Positions 24,248 to 35,827 of a stretch of DNA of 64,000 nucleotides are shown piece by piece. The stretch's first letter is position 1. Each line of letters opens with the position of its first letter. A program made the translations under genes and the position numbers. This DNA comes from Muraenolepis orangiensis (Eukaryota > Chordata > Actinopteri > Gadiformes > Muraenolepididae), in the NCBI GenBank assembly GCA_027704905.1, contig CM050999.1, positions 3,219,814 to 3,283,813 on the forward strand. Direction: 5' to 3'. The notes under the pieces are model-generated. The model ran no database searches, was not told the origin of the DNA, and was given only the letters and a program-made list of their open reading frames with translations.

Positions 24248-24518
24248 TGTCACGGCCTGGTGTAGGTGGGACCCAAGAGCAGGGAGAACAGACGTCAAAT
24301 GGAACAGACACTTTAATGTGGGATCCAAGGCAGAGGTACAGACAGGGCAAATCCAAAACGTGGTCAAGGCAAGCAGAGGCAACAGGTGAGTAGGAAACGG
24401 CTGACAGGGAAAACACGGAGTGGCATCTTGGAACGGAGTCGTGACATCGCAGATCCAGGAAGCCAGCGGAGATCTAGGACTAGGAGCGTGAAGAGCTGGG
24501 TTGGATCGTGAAACAAAG
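24248..24518. mobile_element. 271-bp insertion with 9-bp target duplication
   Basis: GAAACAAAG occurs at 24239-24247 and again at 24510-24518. Removing the block restores the gypsy RT frame exactly at GLWQWKALCFGLCNAPATF. The insert starts TGTCACGGCCTGGTGTAGGT and has no obvious terminal inverted repeats or coding frame. A solo LTR or SINE-like element is possible; the class is undetermined. Confidence 0.72.
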
Positions 24519-24800
24519 CGCTTTCCACTGCCACAGTCCCTTCCCTGTAAAGAATGCGGGAAAGTGGGACCTGCCAGTAGCCACTCCTTAAGTCCAAGGA
24601 AAAGAACCAGGAGGAGCCGCCCACCATATCCAGGCATTCATCCACACGTGGAAGGGGGTAGGAATCCTTTTTGGTGACCTCCTTCAGTCTCCTGTAGTCC
24701 ACACAGAAGCGCCATTCTCCCCCCTTCTTTGGCCCCATGACCACCGGTGATACCCAGGGCTCTCAGAGGGCTCTATTATGCCAGCATTTTCACTGGAGCA

Positions 24801-25050
24801 TTCACTAGAGAATGGTTATCCACATATGGCTCGCCGGCTCACTCTCCCCCACACAGCACCTCCGAGGTCCACACACTGGGGGTCCTGCGGCCTCATATTC
24901 ACCACTCAATGAGGCCTTCCCCAGGTCCAGCTGGCAGCCATGATCCCTTAAAAAGACCACACACACACAGAGGTCCACTCATCAGACAAGCTCCCTCGCT
25001 TTGTTCGATGATTGATCAGTAAGTTAGCTGGCGGAATTGAGAAAGACAAG
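24801..25050. other. Spacer between the gypsy remnant and the ZMYM/hAT-like gene
   Basis: The minus strand may continue degraded gypsy sequence to about 24900. On +, GATGATTGATCAGTAAGTTAG leads into the ZMYM-like start. No other feature is seen. Confidence 0.4.
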
Positions 25051-26391
25051 ATGGAGAACAGTGAAAAAAGAAAGGGTGGGGCTGAAAAAGCTAGAATAAA
25101 AAAACGAAAATTGCTACAGGAAGATGCTGGAAAATGTTCTAAACTCACAGAGCTGTTTAGTAGAAGGGCCCCCCGTCGCAGTGAGGAGGAGAATGAGGAG
25201 GAGGATGAACCACATATAATGACAGGTGCAGTGTGCAGGACTGTGTTAATTTAATAATAATAATAATAATCAATTATATTTATAAGCGCACTTTTAATTT
25301 GCGTAGACAAAACTCTAAGTGCTAAATTGATGTTACTGTTAGCATTAGTTGACTGAGAAAACCGTCATGAAAAATGTTTAGCAATGTTACGACTAGTATA
25401 TGTCCATCACGGCTGTGATTGACAACCTGGACAGCCAGTCAGAAGCTAGAATGCCAACCTAGAGAGCCAATCAGAACCTAGAACGGGCTGTAGGGCTGGC
25501 CAGACTATTATATTGTGTATAATGTTAGATGCATTAGGATAGAGTCATATGCTCATGATATTCCAGGTTAAATGATCTAATATTAAATAATAATATTAAT
25601 ATTAATATTAAATAATATTAATATTAAATAATAAGGACACAGATGTGTGGCCAATTCACTATTGCATTTATTTTATAGGCCTGAATTAGACAAGCAGTTC
25701 CTTTCTGAATTTTGATATTGATATAATATTGGTAATCTAATTGATTGCTGATGTTCTTCTTATGCAGTTGACCCTGAGGAAAGAGAGACAGCTACAGGCT
25801 CCAGTACAGTTGACCCTGAGGAAAGAGAGACTGCTACAGGGTCCAGTACAGTTGACCCTGAGGAAAGAGAGACAGCTGCAGGGTCCAGTACAGTTGACCC
25901 TGAGGAAAGAGAGACAGCTACAGGGTCCAGTACAGTTGACCCTGAGGAAAGAGAGACAGCTGCAGGGTCCAGTACAGTTGACCCTGAGGAAAGAGAGACA
26001 GCTGCAGGGTCCAGTACAATTGACCCTGAGGAAAGAGAGACAGCTGCAGGGTCCAGTACAGATGACCCTGAGGAAAGAGAGACAGCTGCAGGGTCCAGTA
26101 CAGTTGACCCTGAGGAAAGAGAGACAGCTGCCGGGTCCAGTACAGTTGACCCTGAGGAAAGAGAGACAGCTGCAGGGTCCAGTACAGTTGACCCTGAGGA
26201 AAGAGACAGCTGCAGGGTCCAGCACAGGAGAACCAAAAGACAGGGAGATGCAGACTGATGAAGTGAGGTTTGATTACTTTGCCCGGCCTCAGGCTAAAGA
26301 TATAAATACATTAATCGCATACCACCCTGAACAACCCCCAAAACAAACAGTTAAAAATATCACGTTACTGACGCCTACATATCCACTTTGA
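25051..26391 (+). pseudogene. N-terminal part of a ZMYM1/hAT-like transposase gene with acidic repeats
   Basis: Exon A 25051-25225 encodes MENSEKRKGGAEKARIKKRK, then LLQEDAGKCSKLTELFS and a Glu-rich stretch, with a GT donor at 25226. Exon B starts at 25768 after TTATGCAG; the joined codon is Val and the frame runs through about 11 units of VDPEERETAAGSST (42 bp each). The last unit lacks 2 bp (AAAGAGAC versus AAAGAGAGAC), so the frame ends at TGA 26256. In the shifted frame the sequence continues FDYFARPQAKDINTLIAYHP to a stop near 26391. The basic AEK-x-R-x-KKRKLL start and this downstream motif resemble the N-terminus of fish ZMYM1-like hAT-derived proteins (from memory). The zinc fingers and catalytic region are absent. 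Either a broken fragment, or a gene with polymorphic repeats whose frame depends on this unit. Confidence 0.6.
25768..26228 (+). repeat. 42-bp in-phase coding minisatellite
   Basis: Eleven units of 42 bp (14 codons), with variation Val/Ile/Asp at position 1 and Thr/Ala in ETATG/ETAAG. The first unit starts at the splice acceptor itself. Confidence 0.93.
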
Positions 26392-27104
26392 CACACTTCA
26401 CACATGACACAGACATTTTTAAGAAACCTTAAATCAAGGAAGGTTTAATTTAGCACCTTCCTCTTGTTGACCGTCTCTTTTAGTCTTGACTCTGGGGAAT
26501 CATAACAGAGTCTGAGCACAGAGGGACCATCGACCTGTAGGCCACAAGGGGGTCCGCACGCGCCGGAACGTCCCCGGAAGTGTCCCAGTCCGCCCCCGGA
26601 AGTGGCGGTCTCTCGCCCCAATAGCCTTTATATGTTTTAGATGTTTATGTATTATTTGATGTATTTATTTTAACGTGTCGTTCCTTGTTTTATTATTATT
26701 ATTATTATTATTATTATATTATTATCTTGTCACTTCTTTGACGCATTGGTCTGGTTTAATTACACACGATGTCGCGCTGCACAGTGAACTACAGCACACG
26801 AAGAGAACGTAATTTCCCGGTACCGTTCAACTACGCCGGATATCCGGTTACATAGAGTGCTTCTGGATAATACCTCCGGCCAGTTCTACGAACTAAGTAG
26901 AAGTAGAGTTCCGGTAGCAATGGCATTTTTAAACAAATGACTCTAGATTGACACCAGTAGTCAAGTAGTGAAATGTAAGAAGTTAAAAACATTAATAACA
27001 TTAATAATTTGCACATTGTGTGGATTCCATGATATGTTTGTCTCGTCGTAATTCACACTCGGTAGTTTGGTAAAGTTCCGTGTTCGGTGAGTGTGAACGA
27101 TGCG
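26392..27104. other. TBRG1 upstream region
   Basis: Holds (TTA)n at about 26690-26720 and otherwise unique sequence. The ATG of TBRG1 is at 27105. No TATA box is obvious, which would fit a housekeeping-type promoter; the start site cannot be placed. Confidence 0.45.
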
Positions 27105-30100
27105 ATGGACTCGAACGAAGGCTCACCGATGATCCGCGGGAAGGAGCCCGCCAAGCGGCTCGAGAGGAGCGGGGTACGTCCTCCTCTTATCACGCTATCA
27201 TGCTAGTGTCTTATCATGCTATCATGCTATTATGTTATCATGTTATCATGCTATTATGGTATTATCTTATTATGTTATCATGCTATCATGCTATTATCTT
27301 ATCATGCTGTTATGTTATTATCTTATTATGTTATGTTATTATGTTGTTATCTTATTATCTTATCATGTTATTATGTTGTCATGTTATTATGTTATGGTAT
27401 TATCTTATTATCTTATCATGTTATTATGTTGTCATGTTATTATGTTATGGTATTATCTTATTATCTTATCATGTTATTATGGTATTATCTTATTATGGTA
27501 TTATCTTATCATGTTATCATGTTATTATGGTATTATCTTATTATGTTATCATGCTATCATGCTATTATCTTATCATGCTGTTATGTTATTATCTTATTAT
27601 GTTATGTTATTATGTTGTCATGTTATTATGTTATGGTATTATCTTATTATCTTATCATGTTATTATGTTGTCATGTTATTATGTTATGGTATTATCTTAT
27701 TATCTTATCATGTTATTATGGTATTATCTTATCATGTTATCATGTTATTATGGTATTATCTTATCATGTTATCATGTTATTATGGTATTATCTTATCATG
27801 TTATCATGTTATTATGGTATTATCTTATCATGTTATTATCTTATCATGTAATTATCTTCTTATGTTATTATGGTATTATCTTATTATCTTATCATGTTAT
27901 CATGTTATTATGGTATTATCTTATCATGTTATCATGTTATTATCTTATTATCTTATCATGTAATTATCTTCTTATGTTATTATGGTATTATCTTATTATC
28001 TTATCATGTTATTATGGTATTATCTTATTATCTTATTATGTTATCATCATAGTTGATGATCATAGTTTCGTTGTTGGGTTAAGTTACGTGTGTTTGACCC
28101 ACTCCGACCAGCTGGGGACGTTGAACTGTACCCGATGGTTAGAGATGCTCACTGCCTCGTACCTGTTCATGGTGAATGCACTTATTATCACTATAAGAAG
28201 TCTCTTTGGACAACGGCGTCTGCTGAATGACTGTAATGCACTGAGACATATGCACCCATCTCATATTCCTGGCAGTGTGAACATGGTTTTAACCCATGTT
28301 TGTTGAATGGTATTGCAGCCCTCCACGTCCAGTACCCAGGGGAGAGGACTGTCTCCCATGGAGTCACTCAACACCTTTGAGTCCGAGATGGAGACGGACG
28401 GACAGGGACACTACTCTCTGTTCCCCGCGCTGGACAGCATCGCCACTTTGTCGGGCACCTCGGAAACCATGGAGAGGTGGCTGCAAACTATTAATTTGTC
28501 TTTACATGTTCATTACACATTACAACACAATGCAAAGATTGAGCAACATATGGTTCCATTGGTCTTAGCTGCCGTTAAATGTGTTTTGATCAGAGCTCCG
28601 TGACTTCACGGTAAGCTAAACATAGACCATGTATAACATCACTTCAACGGTTTTCCTCTCTGTATCCAGTGAACCATCCAGTGACATCAGTGAGAAGCCA
28701 AACCTCACGTGGCTTGACGCTGCCCAGGTATTTATTCACCACTTCATACTTCAACCACTTGGCTGTTTCCATTTAGTAATGTTTTTCATTAACAATGTGT
28801 TTTCTGTTCCAGATGGTTTTGGAGGAGGCTGGGCGCCCTATGCACATCAAGGAGATCAAGCAACGGATCATCGACAGAGGCCTTATCCAATCAAAGTAAA
28901 GGTCACTTACTATGAACACATGAATGTTCACATGAAGAGGAGTATTTAGTAAACATAGTCCAGTCCTATCCTAACGGCTGGGTTATGTTCCACTATGGAA
29001 CTTGGTGCATCAGCAACGCTTATAGGGAAATCAATTACTTTATTATTTGATTATTATTATTGATTTGATTATTAATTCAATAATCAGTAGTAGGGACTTG
29101 TGGGCAGTTGTTTGCAGGTTTTCAATGCTGCTCGGTGGTGAATTATGAAACAGAGTGTGTGATGGAGGTGTGTCTGTGTTCAGTGTAGTGTGTTCTCTCT
29201 TTGACAGTGCCAAGTCCAGTCTGGAGGCTGTAATGTACCGGGAGGTTAGTGTTGAGACTGGTCGGCAACCTGTGCTGGAGTCTAGGCTATTGCACACCCA
29301 TTCCAAACTTTTGTCAACACGACACATTTCTCATTGTATTCATTTTTATTTTGCGTGTTATTTATGTTCATCCATTTATTTATTAGGACAAAGCCGCATG
29401 TTTAAATGAACGCTATGCTATGACTAGAATGAGTTGTGTTGTGAACGGACTCGGCCCTATACTTCGGCCTCAGCTTCCCACTGTGTTTCAGACACAGAAG
29501 GGCAGCAGGAGATTCAAGAGGATTGAGAACAGGAATGGAGTCTTTGCTCTGTTGGTGAGTTGTATAGGGACGCACAAGATGGAAGCAATTGTGTTCTTCA
29601 AGTCGGCTGTGATTCATTCAATTACATTTTCTCAATTTTTTCTCAATTTCATATTATTGTTCTCTCATGTCAACTTTTTAAATTTGAACCGTTCTCATTC
29701 TCATTTTAATCACCTCAAAATGCAAAAATTGTTCTGCATCTTAAAATCCCCCCCAGTCCCCATCTCCATTGTCCATTAGGAACTCACCTTTTCCCCGACC
29801 TGACCTTTGACCTCCAGGGTGACGGCGAGCACCAGCCGCCCTTCAGTGGCCCTTCGTTCCTGGGCTCTCCTCCCCACACCACCGCCTCCAGCTCCGGCTC
29901 GGCCGCCTCGCTACCCGCCTTCCCGTCCCCCACCAGCTCCTCGGAGCCCAGGGCCCAGGGCCGCAGAGGCCCGCGCAAGAACCAGAGCCAGAGGTACCGC
30001 CTCAAGTACCTGAGGCTGCGCAGAGCGGCTCGTGCCATGATATTCGTGAGTACGGTCAACACTTTTGAACACCACACAAAGCGATAGTGGGCTTCAGTAG

Positions 30101-33100
30101 CTCAGAAGTGACTGACAGATGTTCATACCATCTGTCAGTCACTTTGCTGTCCTTTTTTTTCATTTTTATTTTAATACAATTTTTATTGTATATATTGTTT
30201 TTATGGTATTGTTTTTTTAGATTTATACTGCAGGAGGGAATGGGGAGTAAGCATTCCAATGTACTTGGTAAATTAAGATCTTGTATCTTGGTGTATGAAT
30301 GGGTGAATGTGAGGCAATCATTATATAAATGCAGTCCAGTCCAGACTCCTCTGCCAACTTCTCATTCAAGTGAAGCAGAAGGACGTGTTGAGCCTCATAT
30401 CCCGCTCTGGGGCATTGGGGTTCCAAATGACCCCGGGGGACGGTGGAAGAACGAGCCTTGTTTACCTTCTTCCCTCAGGAGAACGAGCCTCTTTACCTCT
30501 TGGTCTTCCCTCAGGAGAACGAGCCTCTTTACCTCTTGGTCTTCCCTCAGGAGAACGAGCCTCTTTACCTCTTGGTCTTCCCTCAAGAGAACGAGCCTCT
30601 TTACCTCTTGGTCTTCCCTCAGGAGAACGCGGCGCTCTGCGATGAAGTGGCTCACCTGGAAGACAAGTTCCTCAGAGCGAAGGAGGAGCGGCGGTAAGAG
30701 GAGACATGGGCTGTGATGTTCCTGATGTGTTGTTGTGTTCTCACTGACTGGTGGTCCACAGCTCACAGGACTCTGACTCCTTGCTAATTGGTGGCTGTTG
30801 ACGTTGAATATGCCAAAAGTCATTAGTTTCTGGGTGGATGGAAGGATGAACACAGGCACAGGCTGTTAACGGTCTCTTTCTTTTGTGCTTGTTCTCAGGT
30901 TCTTGCTGAAGTCCCTGTTGCAGTACCAGTCTTTCACAGAGGCGGAGCTGTTGCCCACCCCCAGCACAAGCGCCCACCCACCTCTGCCCCCCGCTACCGC
31001 CTCCACCTCCGGCCCCCCGGGCCCTTCCGGTCAGGCCGGGGGTCAGAACCCGGCGACGGCCGCTGCCACGGGAGAAGAAGGAGCTCATAAAAAACCCAAG
31101 AAGGAACGAAGGGAGCGAGGGAGGGAGAACGGAAAGGAGGAAGGTGAGCAAAACAGGACATTGCACGACTTGCTTTGGTCCAAAGAATACTTAAAATTGA
31201 ACAAAAATCGGGCAGCAGTGGCCCAGGTAGACGGGCTCCCTCCCAGGTAGACGGGCTCCCTCCCAGGTAGACGGGCTCCCTCCCAGGTAGACGGGCTCCC
31301 TCCCAGGTAGACGGGCTCCCTCCCAGGTAGACGGGCTCCCTCCCAGGTAGACGGGCTCCCTCCCAGGTAGACGGGCTCCCTCCCAGGTAGACGGGCTCCC
31401 TCCCAGGTAGACGGGCTCCCTCCCAGGTAGACGGGCTCCCTCCCAGGTAGACGGGCTCCCTCCCAGGTAGACGGGCTCCCTCCCAGGTAGACGGGCTCCC
31501 TCCCAGGTAGACGGGCTCCCTCCCAGGTAGACGGGCTCCCTCCCAGGTAGACGGGCTCCCTTCCAGCCACAACATTGGCTAATGTACTCATTAAATCTGA
31601 TTTGTTATATATATACGTATATACATATACATAATATATATATATACATATACATATATATATATATTTGTATATTTTAACAATATGCATGGGCGCAGGC
31701 TTTTGAATTATTTCATTATTTTTCCTGCTTTAATACTTTTCCAAAATACATATTCCATTTTTTTATTCAACCTCAAATGTGTTTTCACAATGTGTGCTTG
31801 TAGATGTGCAGATATGAGTCCTTTGAACCAATTCAGATTGTGTGGTTTATGTTCCGTTTACGTTCAGCTCCCAAGAGGATGTCGAAGAAGAGGAAGGTGG
31901 CCGATGGCTGCCGTAAGGTCCAGCCCATCGCCCTGGACTCGTCTGGACGGCCGGTCTTCCCCATCCCTCTGGGGGGTCTGACCGTCTACAGCCTGGGAGA
32001 GGTCATTCAAAGCTTCTTCTGTTGTTCTGCCTTCGCTGGATCCATATGGTCTCCTGGAATACCAGGTTCAGACTGTCTGTATCTGTTATTCGGTTTCACT
32101 AAAGCACTACTTCCCTGGTCTCAGCATGCAGACAGCTGGTGTGTTTGGACTTTAAATGCGCCTAAATACACAAATACACAGTTTGGTTCCCTTGCTTATC
32201 TGTGCTCATCTTATTTGTGCTTATCTTAACATCCCTATTGCAAATACAAATCTAAGCAAACAAAGCAAAAAAATAGTTATTTACACTTCGATATATAAAA
32301 TACTACAATAAATAACCCAAATGGAAATAACTAAAAAGGGTATTTATTTTGTTCAGATCATCACAGACAGGATGCTGTTCCACGACCAGTGTGCCATCTA
32401 CCCGGTAGGCTTCTGCAGCACCCGGGTCTTCGCCAGCATGAAGAGCCCCGAGCTGCAGTGCCTCTACACCTGCCAGATCAAGGACGGGGGGGCGGGGCCA
32501 CAGGTACCGCAGGCCCCGCCCCCTCCATGACACCCGTAGTGTATTATACAATACCTTCTGACTGAAGCACACACCTCCAGGACACCTGTAGTGTTTTATA
32601 CAATACCTTCTGACTGAAGCACACACCTCCATGACACCTGTAGTGTATTATACAATACCTTCTGACTGAAGCACACACCTCCAGGACACCTGTAGTGTAT
32701 TATACAATACCTTCTGACTGAAGCACACACCTCCAGGACACCTGTAGTGTATTATACAATACCTTCTGACTGAAGCACACACCTCCCTCACTGATCACTG
32801 GTTGATATCGAATCGAACAGAGGACAAGCGAGCAGAGAGGCGGGGCCACAGGTATAGCCAATGTGAAAACAAAACAACAATAACAATTAGGATTACTATC
32901 GTTCTTTCTTTTTTTGTAGTGGTCTTTCATTTTTAGAAAAAAAAATCCCAAAATACATGCGGCAAGTGTTGATTATTGTTGAGTATTGATTGCTGAAGTC
33001 AATTGAGAGAGAGAGAGAGACACACACACACACACACACACACACAGAACCTGCTTGTCTCATGTGATCTCTCTCTCCCCCCAGTTTGAGATCGTCCCCG

Positions 33101-35793
33101 AGGAGGACCCTCAGAACGCCATCGTGGCGTCCTCTGCCCTCATGTGCCACGCCAACCTGCTGAAGGCCATCGCTGCCGTGAGGTAAGGCCCAAGGCGTCT
33201 GCGGTCGGCCTCACGTTGACCCTAAACGCTGTGGAGCACAAGAACCTTGTTTTAAGTACACAGGACTTCTTCTGTTGTTGGTCACATTGACCTTTGAATA
33301 AAATGAAAAAAACAATTACATTCCGCAAATAATTACAATAACGGTTGCAAGTATTTGTCACTGAAGTGTCTGTCTCCTTGTGTGTATGAGTGTGTGTATG
33401 GGCGTGTGTATGAACGTGTGTGTATGAACGTGTGTATGAACGTGTGTATGAGTGTGTATGAACGTGTGTATGAACGTGTGTATGAGTGTGTGTATGAGCA
33501 TGTGTATGAGTGTGTGTATGAACGTGTGCGTATGAGTGTGTATGAGTGTGTGTATGAGTGTGTGTATGAACGCGTGTATGAACGCGTGTATGAACGCGTG
33601 TATGAACGCGTGTATGAACGTGTGTGTATGAACGGGTGTATGAGTGTGTGTATGAACGTGTGCGTATGAGTGCGTATGAACGTGCGTATGAACGTGCGTA
33701 TGAACGCGTGTATGAACGTGTGTATGAACGTGTGTATGAGTGTGTGTATGAACGTGTGTATGAACGCGTGTATGAACGGGTGTATGAGTGTGTTTATGAA
33801 CGTGTGTATGAACGTGTGTATGAACGCGTGTATGAACGCGTGTATGAGTGTGTGTATGAACGTGTGTATGAACGTGTGTATGAGTGTGTGTATGAACGCG
33901 TGTATGAACGGGTGTATGAGTGTGTGTATGAACATGTGTATGAACGTGTGTATGAGTGTGTATGAGTGTGTGTATGAACGCGTGTATGAACGGGTGTATG
34001 AACGTGTGTATGAGTGTGTGTATGAACGCGTGTATGAACGTGTGTATGAGTGTGTGTATGAACGTGTGTATGAACGTGTGTATGAACGTGTGTATGAACG
34101 TGTGTATGAACGTGTGTATGAGTGTGTGTATGAGTGTGTGTATGAACGTGTGTATGAACGGGTGTATGAGTGTGTGTATGAACGTGTGTATGAGTGTGTG
34201 TATGAATGTGTGTATGAGTGTGTGTATGAACGTGTGTATGAGTGTGTATGAACGTGTGTATGAGTGTGTGTATGAACGTGTGTATGAGTGTGTATATGAA
34301 CGCGTGTATGAACGCGTGTATGAGTGTGTATGAACGTGTGTATGAACGCGTGTATGAGTGTGTGTATGAACGTGTGTATGAACGTGTGTATGAGTGTGTG
34401 TATGAGTGTGTGTATGAGTGTGTGTATGAACGCGTGTATGAACGCGTGTATGAACGCGTGTATGAGTGTGTATGAACGTGTGTATGAGTGTGTGTATTAG
34501 GGCTGTCAATTTCCTCTATTATCCCATTCGAATTTCATTCATTATTATTTTTTTAAATTCGAATTATATTCGAATATTTAATGGTCAATTTTGACTTATT
34601 AATATGTACTATTTATCTATCTACACACACTGTAAAAACGGGCTTATGAATTGCCACTGCCACTATGACATCGTAGTTGACTTGTTTTACATTATGTCCA
34701 CTAGAGGGCATTTCAGGAGTGGTGATCTCCGTCTCCGCACCGCTGGCCGCCATTTTTAGATTGTGCATTAAGAGTGACAAGCGATTTGTTAGGCCTATCA
34801 CACCTTCGCTAAAGATAGTCAACAATTAAAAAAAAAAAATGTTATTTAAAAAACCCATTCTAATTCTAATTTTTACATTCGATTAGTATTCATTTTTTAC
34901 AAATTCGAATTACATTCGAATACCGAAATTCGTTCCAACAGCCCTAGTGTGTATGAACGTGTGTATGAACGCGTGTATGAACGTGTGTATGAGTGTGTGT
35001 ATGAACGTGTGTATGAACGTGTGTATGAGTGTGTGTATGAACGTGTGTATGAACGTGTGTATGAACGTGTGTATGAACGCGTGTATGAGTGTGTGTATGA
35101 GTGTGTGTATGAACGTGTGTATGAGTGTGTGTATGAGTGTGTGTATGAACGTGTGTATGAACGTGTGTATGAGTGTGTGTATGAACGCGTGTATGAACGC
35201 GTGTATGAGTGTGTATGAACGTGTGTATGAACGCGTGTATGAACGCGTGTATGAGTGTGTGTATGAACGTGTGTATGAGTGTGTGTATGAACGTGTGTAT
35301 GAGTGTGTGTATGAACGTGTGTATGAGTGTGTGTATGAACGTGTGTATGAGTGTGTGTATGAACGTGTGTATGAATAGGTAAACGTGAGGCACAGACTGT
35401 AACGCACTTGGTTGAATAGTGCTGTGTAAATCCAGCCCCCCGTCCCCCCCGGTGTTGTCCCCTATGTGGTGACCTGTGATGCTCCAGGTCCAAACCCTCG
35501 CTGTCCATCGTGCCGTCCGGCGCCGACTTCTTCGGCTTCTCCCACCCGACCGTCCAGAACCTGATCCAGAGCTGTCCCGGGGCACGCAAGTGCTCCAAGT
35601 AAGGTTCACTAAGGGCCATGAGTGTCACTTCTACACACCAACAGTGCATGTAAAATGTGTTGAATACAAATATTAAATAGAGAGATATTTCTTGTTTGCG
35701 AGCACTTATTATTATTATTAATAATAATAATAATAACTTATTATTATTATTAATAATAATAATAATAATATTATATTATTAATAATAATAATA

Positions 35794-35827
<34 letters not shown>

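Larger units (their letters stand above)
18640..24800 (-). mobile_element. Ty3/gypsy pol remnant, interrupted by later insertions
   Basis: Minus-strand pol in canonical order. RT at 24770-23940 (GGEWRFCVDYRRLKEVTKKD, SSWFFSLDLRSGYWQVPLS, then GLCNAPATF after an insertion). RNase H connection at 23909-23600 (PFVLDTDASGEGVGAFLSQV) and RNase H at 22376-22050 (GRTDHASLQWLL). Integrase zinc-binding part at 21883-21571 (GHFGVTKTLRCLRQVFYWG, C-x2-C), catalytic core at 19648-19280 (MDYFTKWPEAY, HSDQGSNFES), and the C-terminal part to 18640 (HLDRLAPYRGF ... APLKFKDFVLG). The usual ERFNRTL around the catalytic Glu reads KRFNRTL, so the DDE triad looks lost. Frameshifts are many and no LTRs or gag were found. 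Three insertions split it, at 19652-21567, about 22378-23575 and 24248-24518. Confidence 0.9.

Noticed and set aside
25741..26391. 216-codon frame of LTLRKERQLQGPVQ repeats
   Set aside because: It is the 42-bp repeat in the wrong frame. The acceptor at 25768 and the donor phase of exon A select VDPEERETAAGSST; this frame only becomes correct after the 2-bp deletion.
26768..26850. Possible THAP-like start MSRCTVNYSTRRE
   Set aside because: It lacks the C2CH spacing and stops soon after; the resemblance is only in the first residues.
27080..28306. 408-codon hydrophobic frame rich in Tyr, Leu, Ile and Met
   Set aside because: It crosses the TBRG1 exon 1/intron 1 boundary in the wrong frame and translates the TTATCATG array.
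30087..30716. 209-codon plus frame across TBRG1 intron 7 (SLRRTSLFTSW repeats)
   Set aside because: It reads the 36-bp repeat in a frame different from exon 8; the frame ENEPLYLLVFPQ is the one that joins exon 8.
31085..31690. 200-codon minus frame of REPVYLGGSPSTWEGARLPG repeats
   Set aside because: Translation of the 20-bp intron 9 minisatellite of TBRG1.
33333..35650. His/Thr- or Val/Tyr/Glu/Arg-rich frames of up to 383 codons
   Set aside because: They are translations of the TGTATGAACG array on both strands in TBRG1 intron 12.
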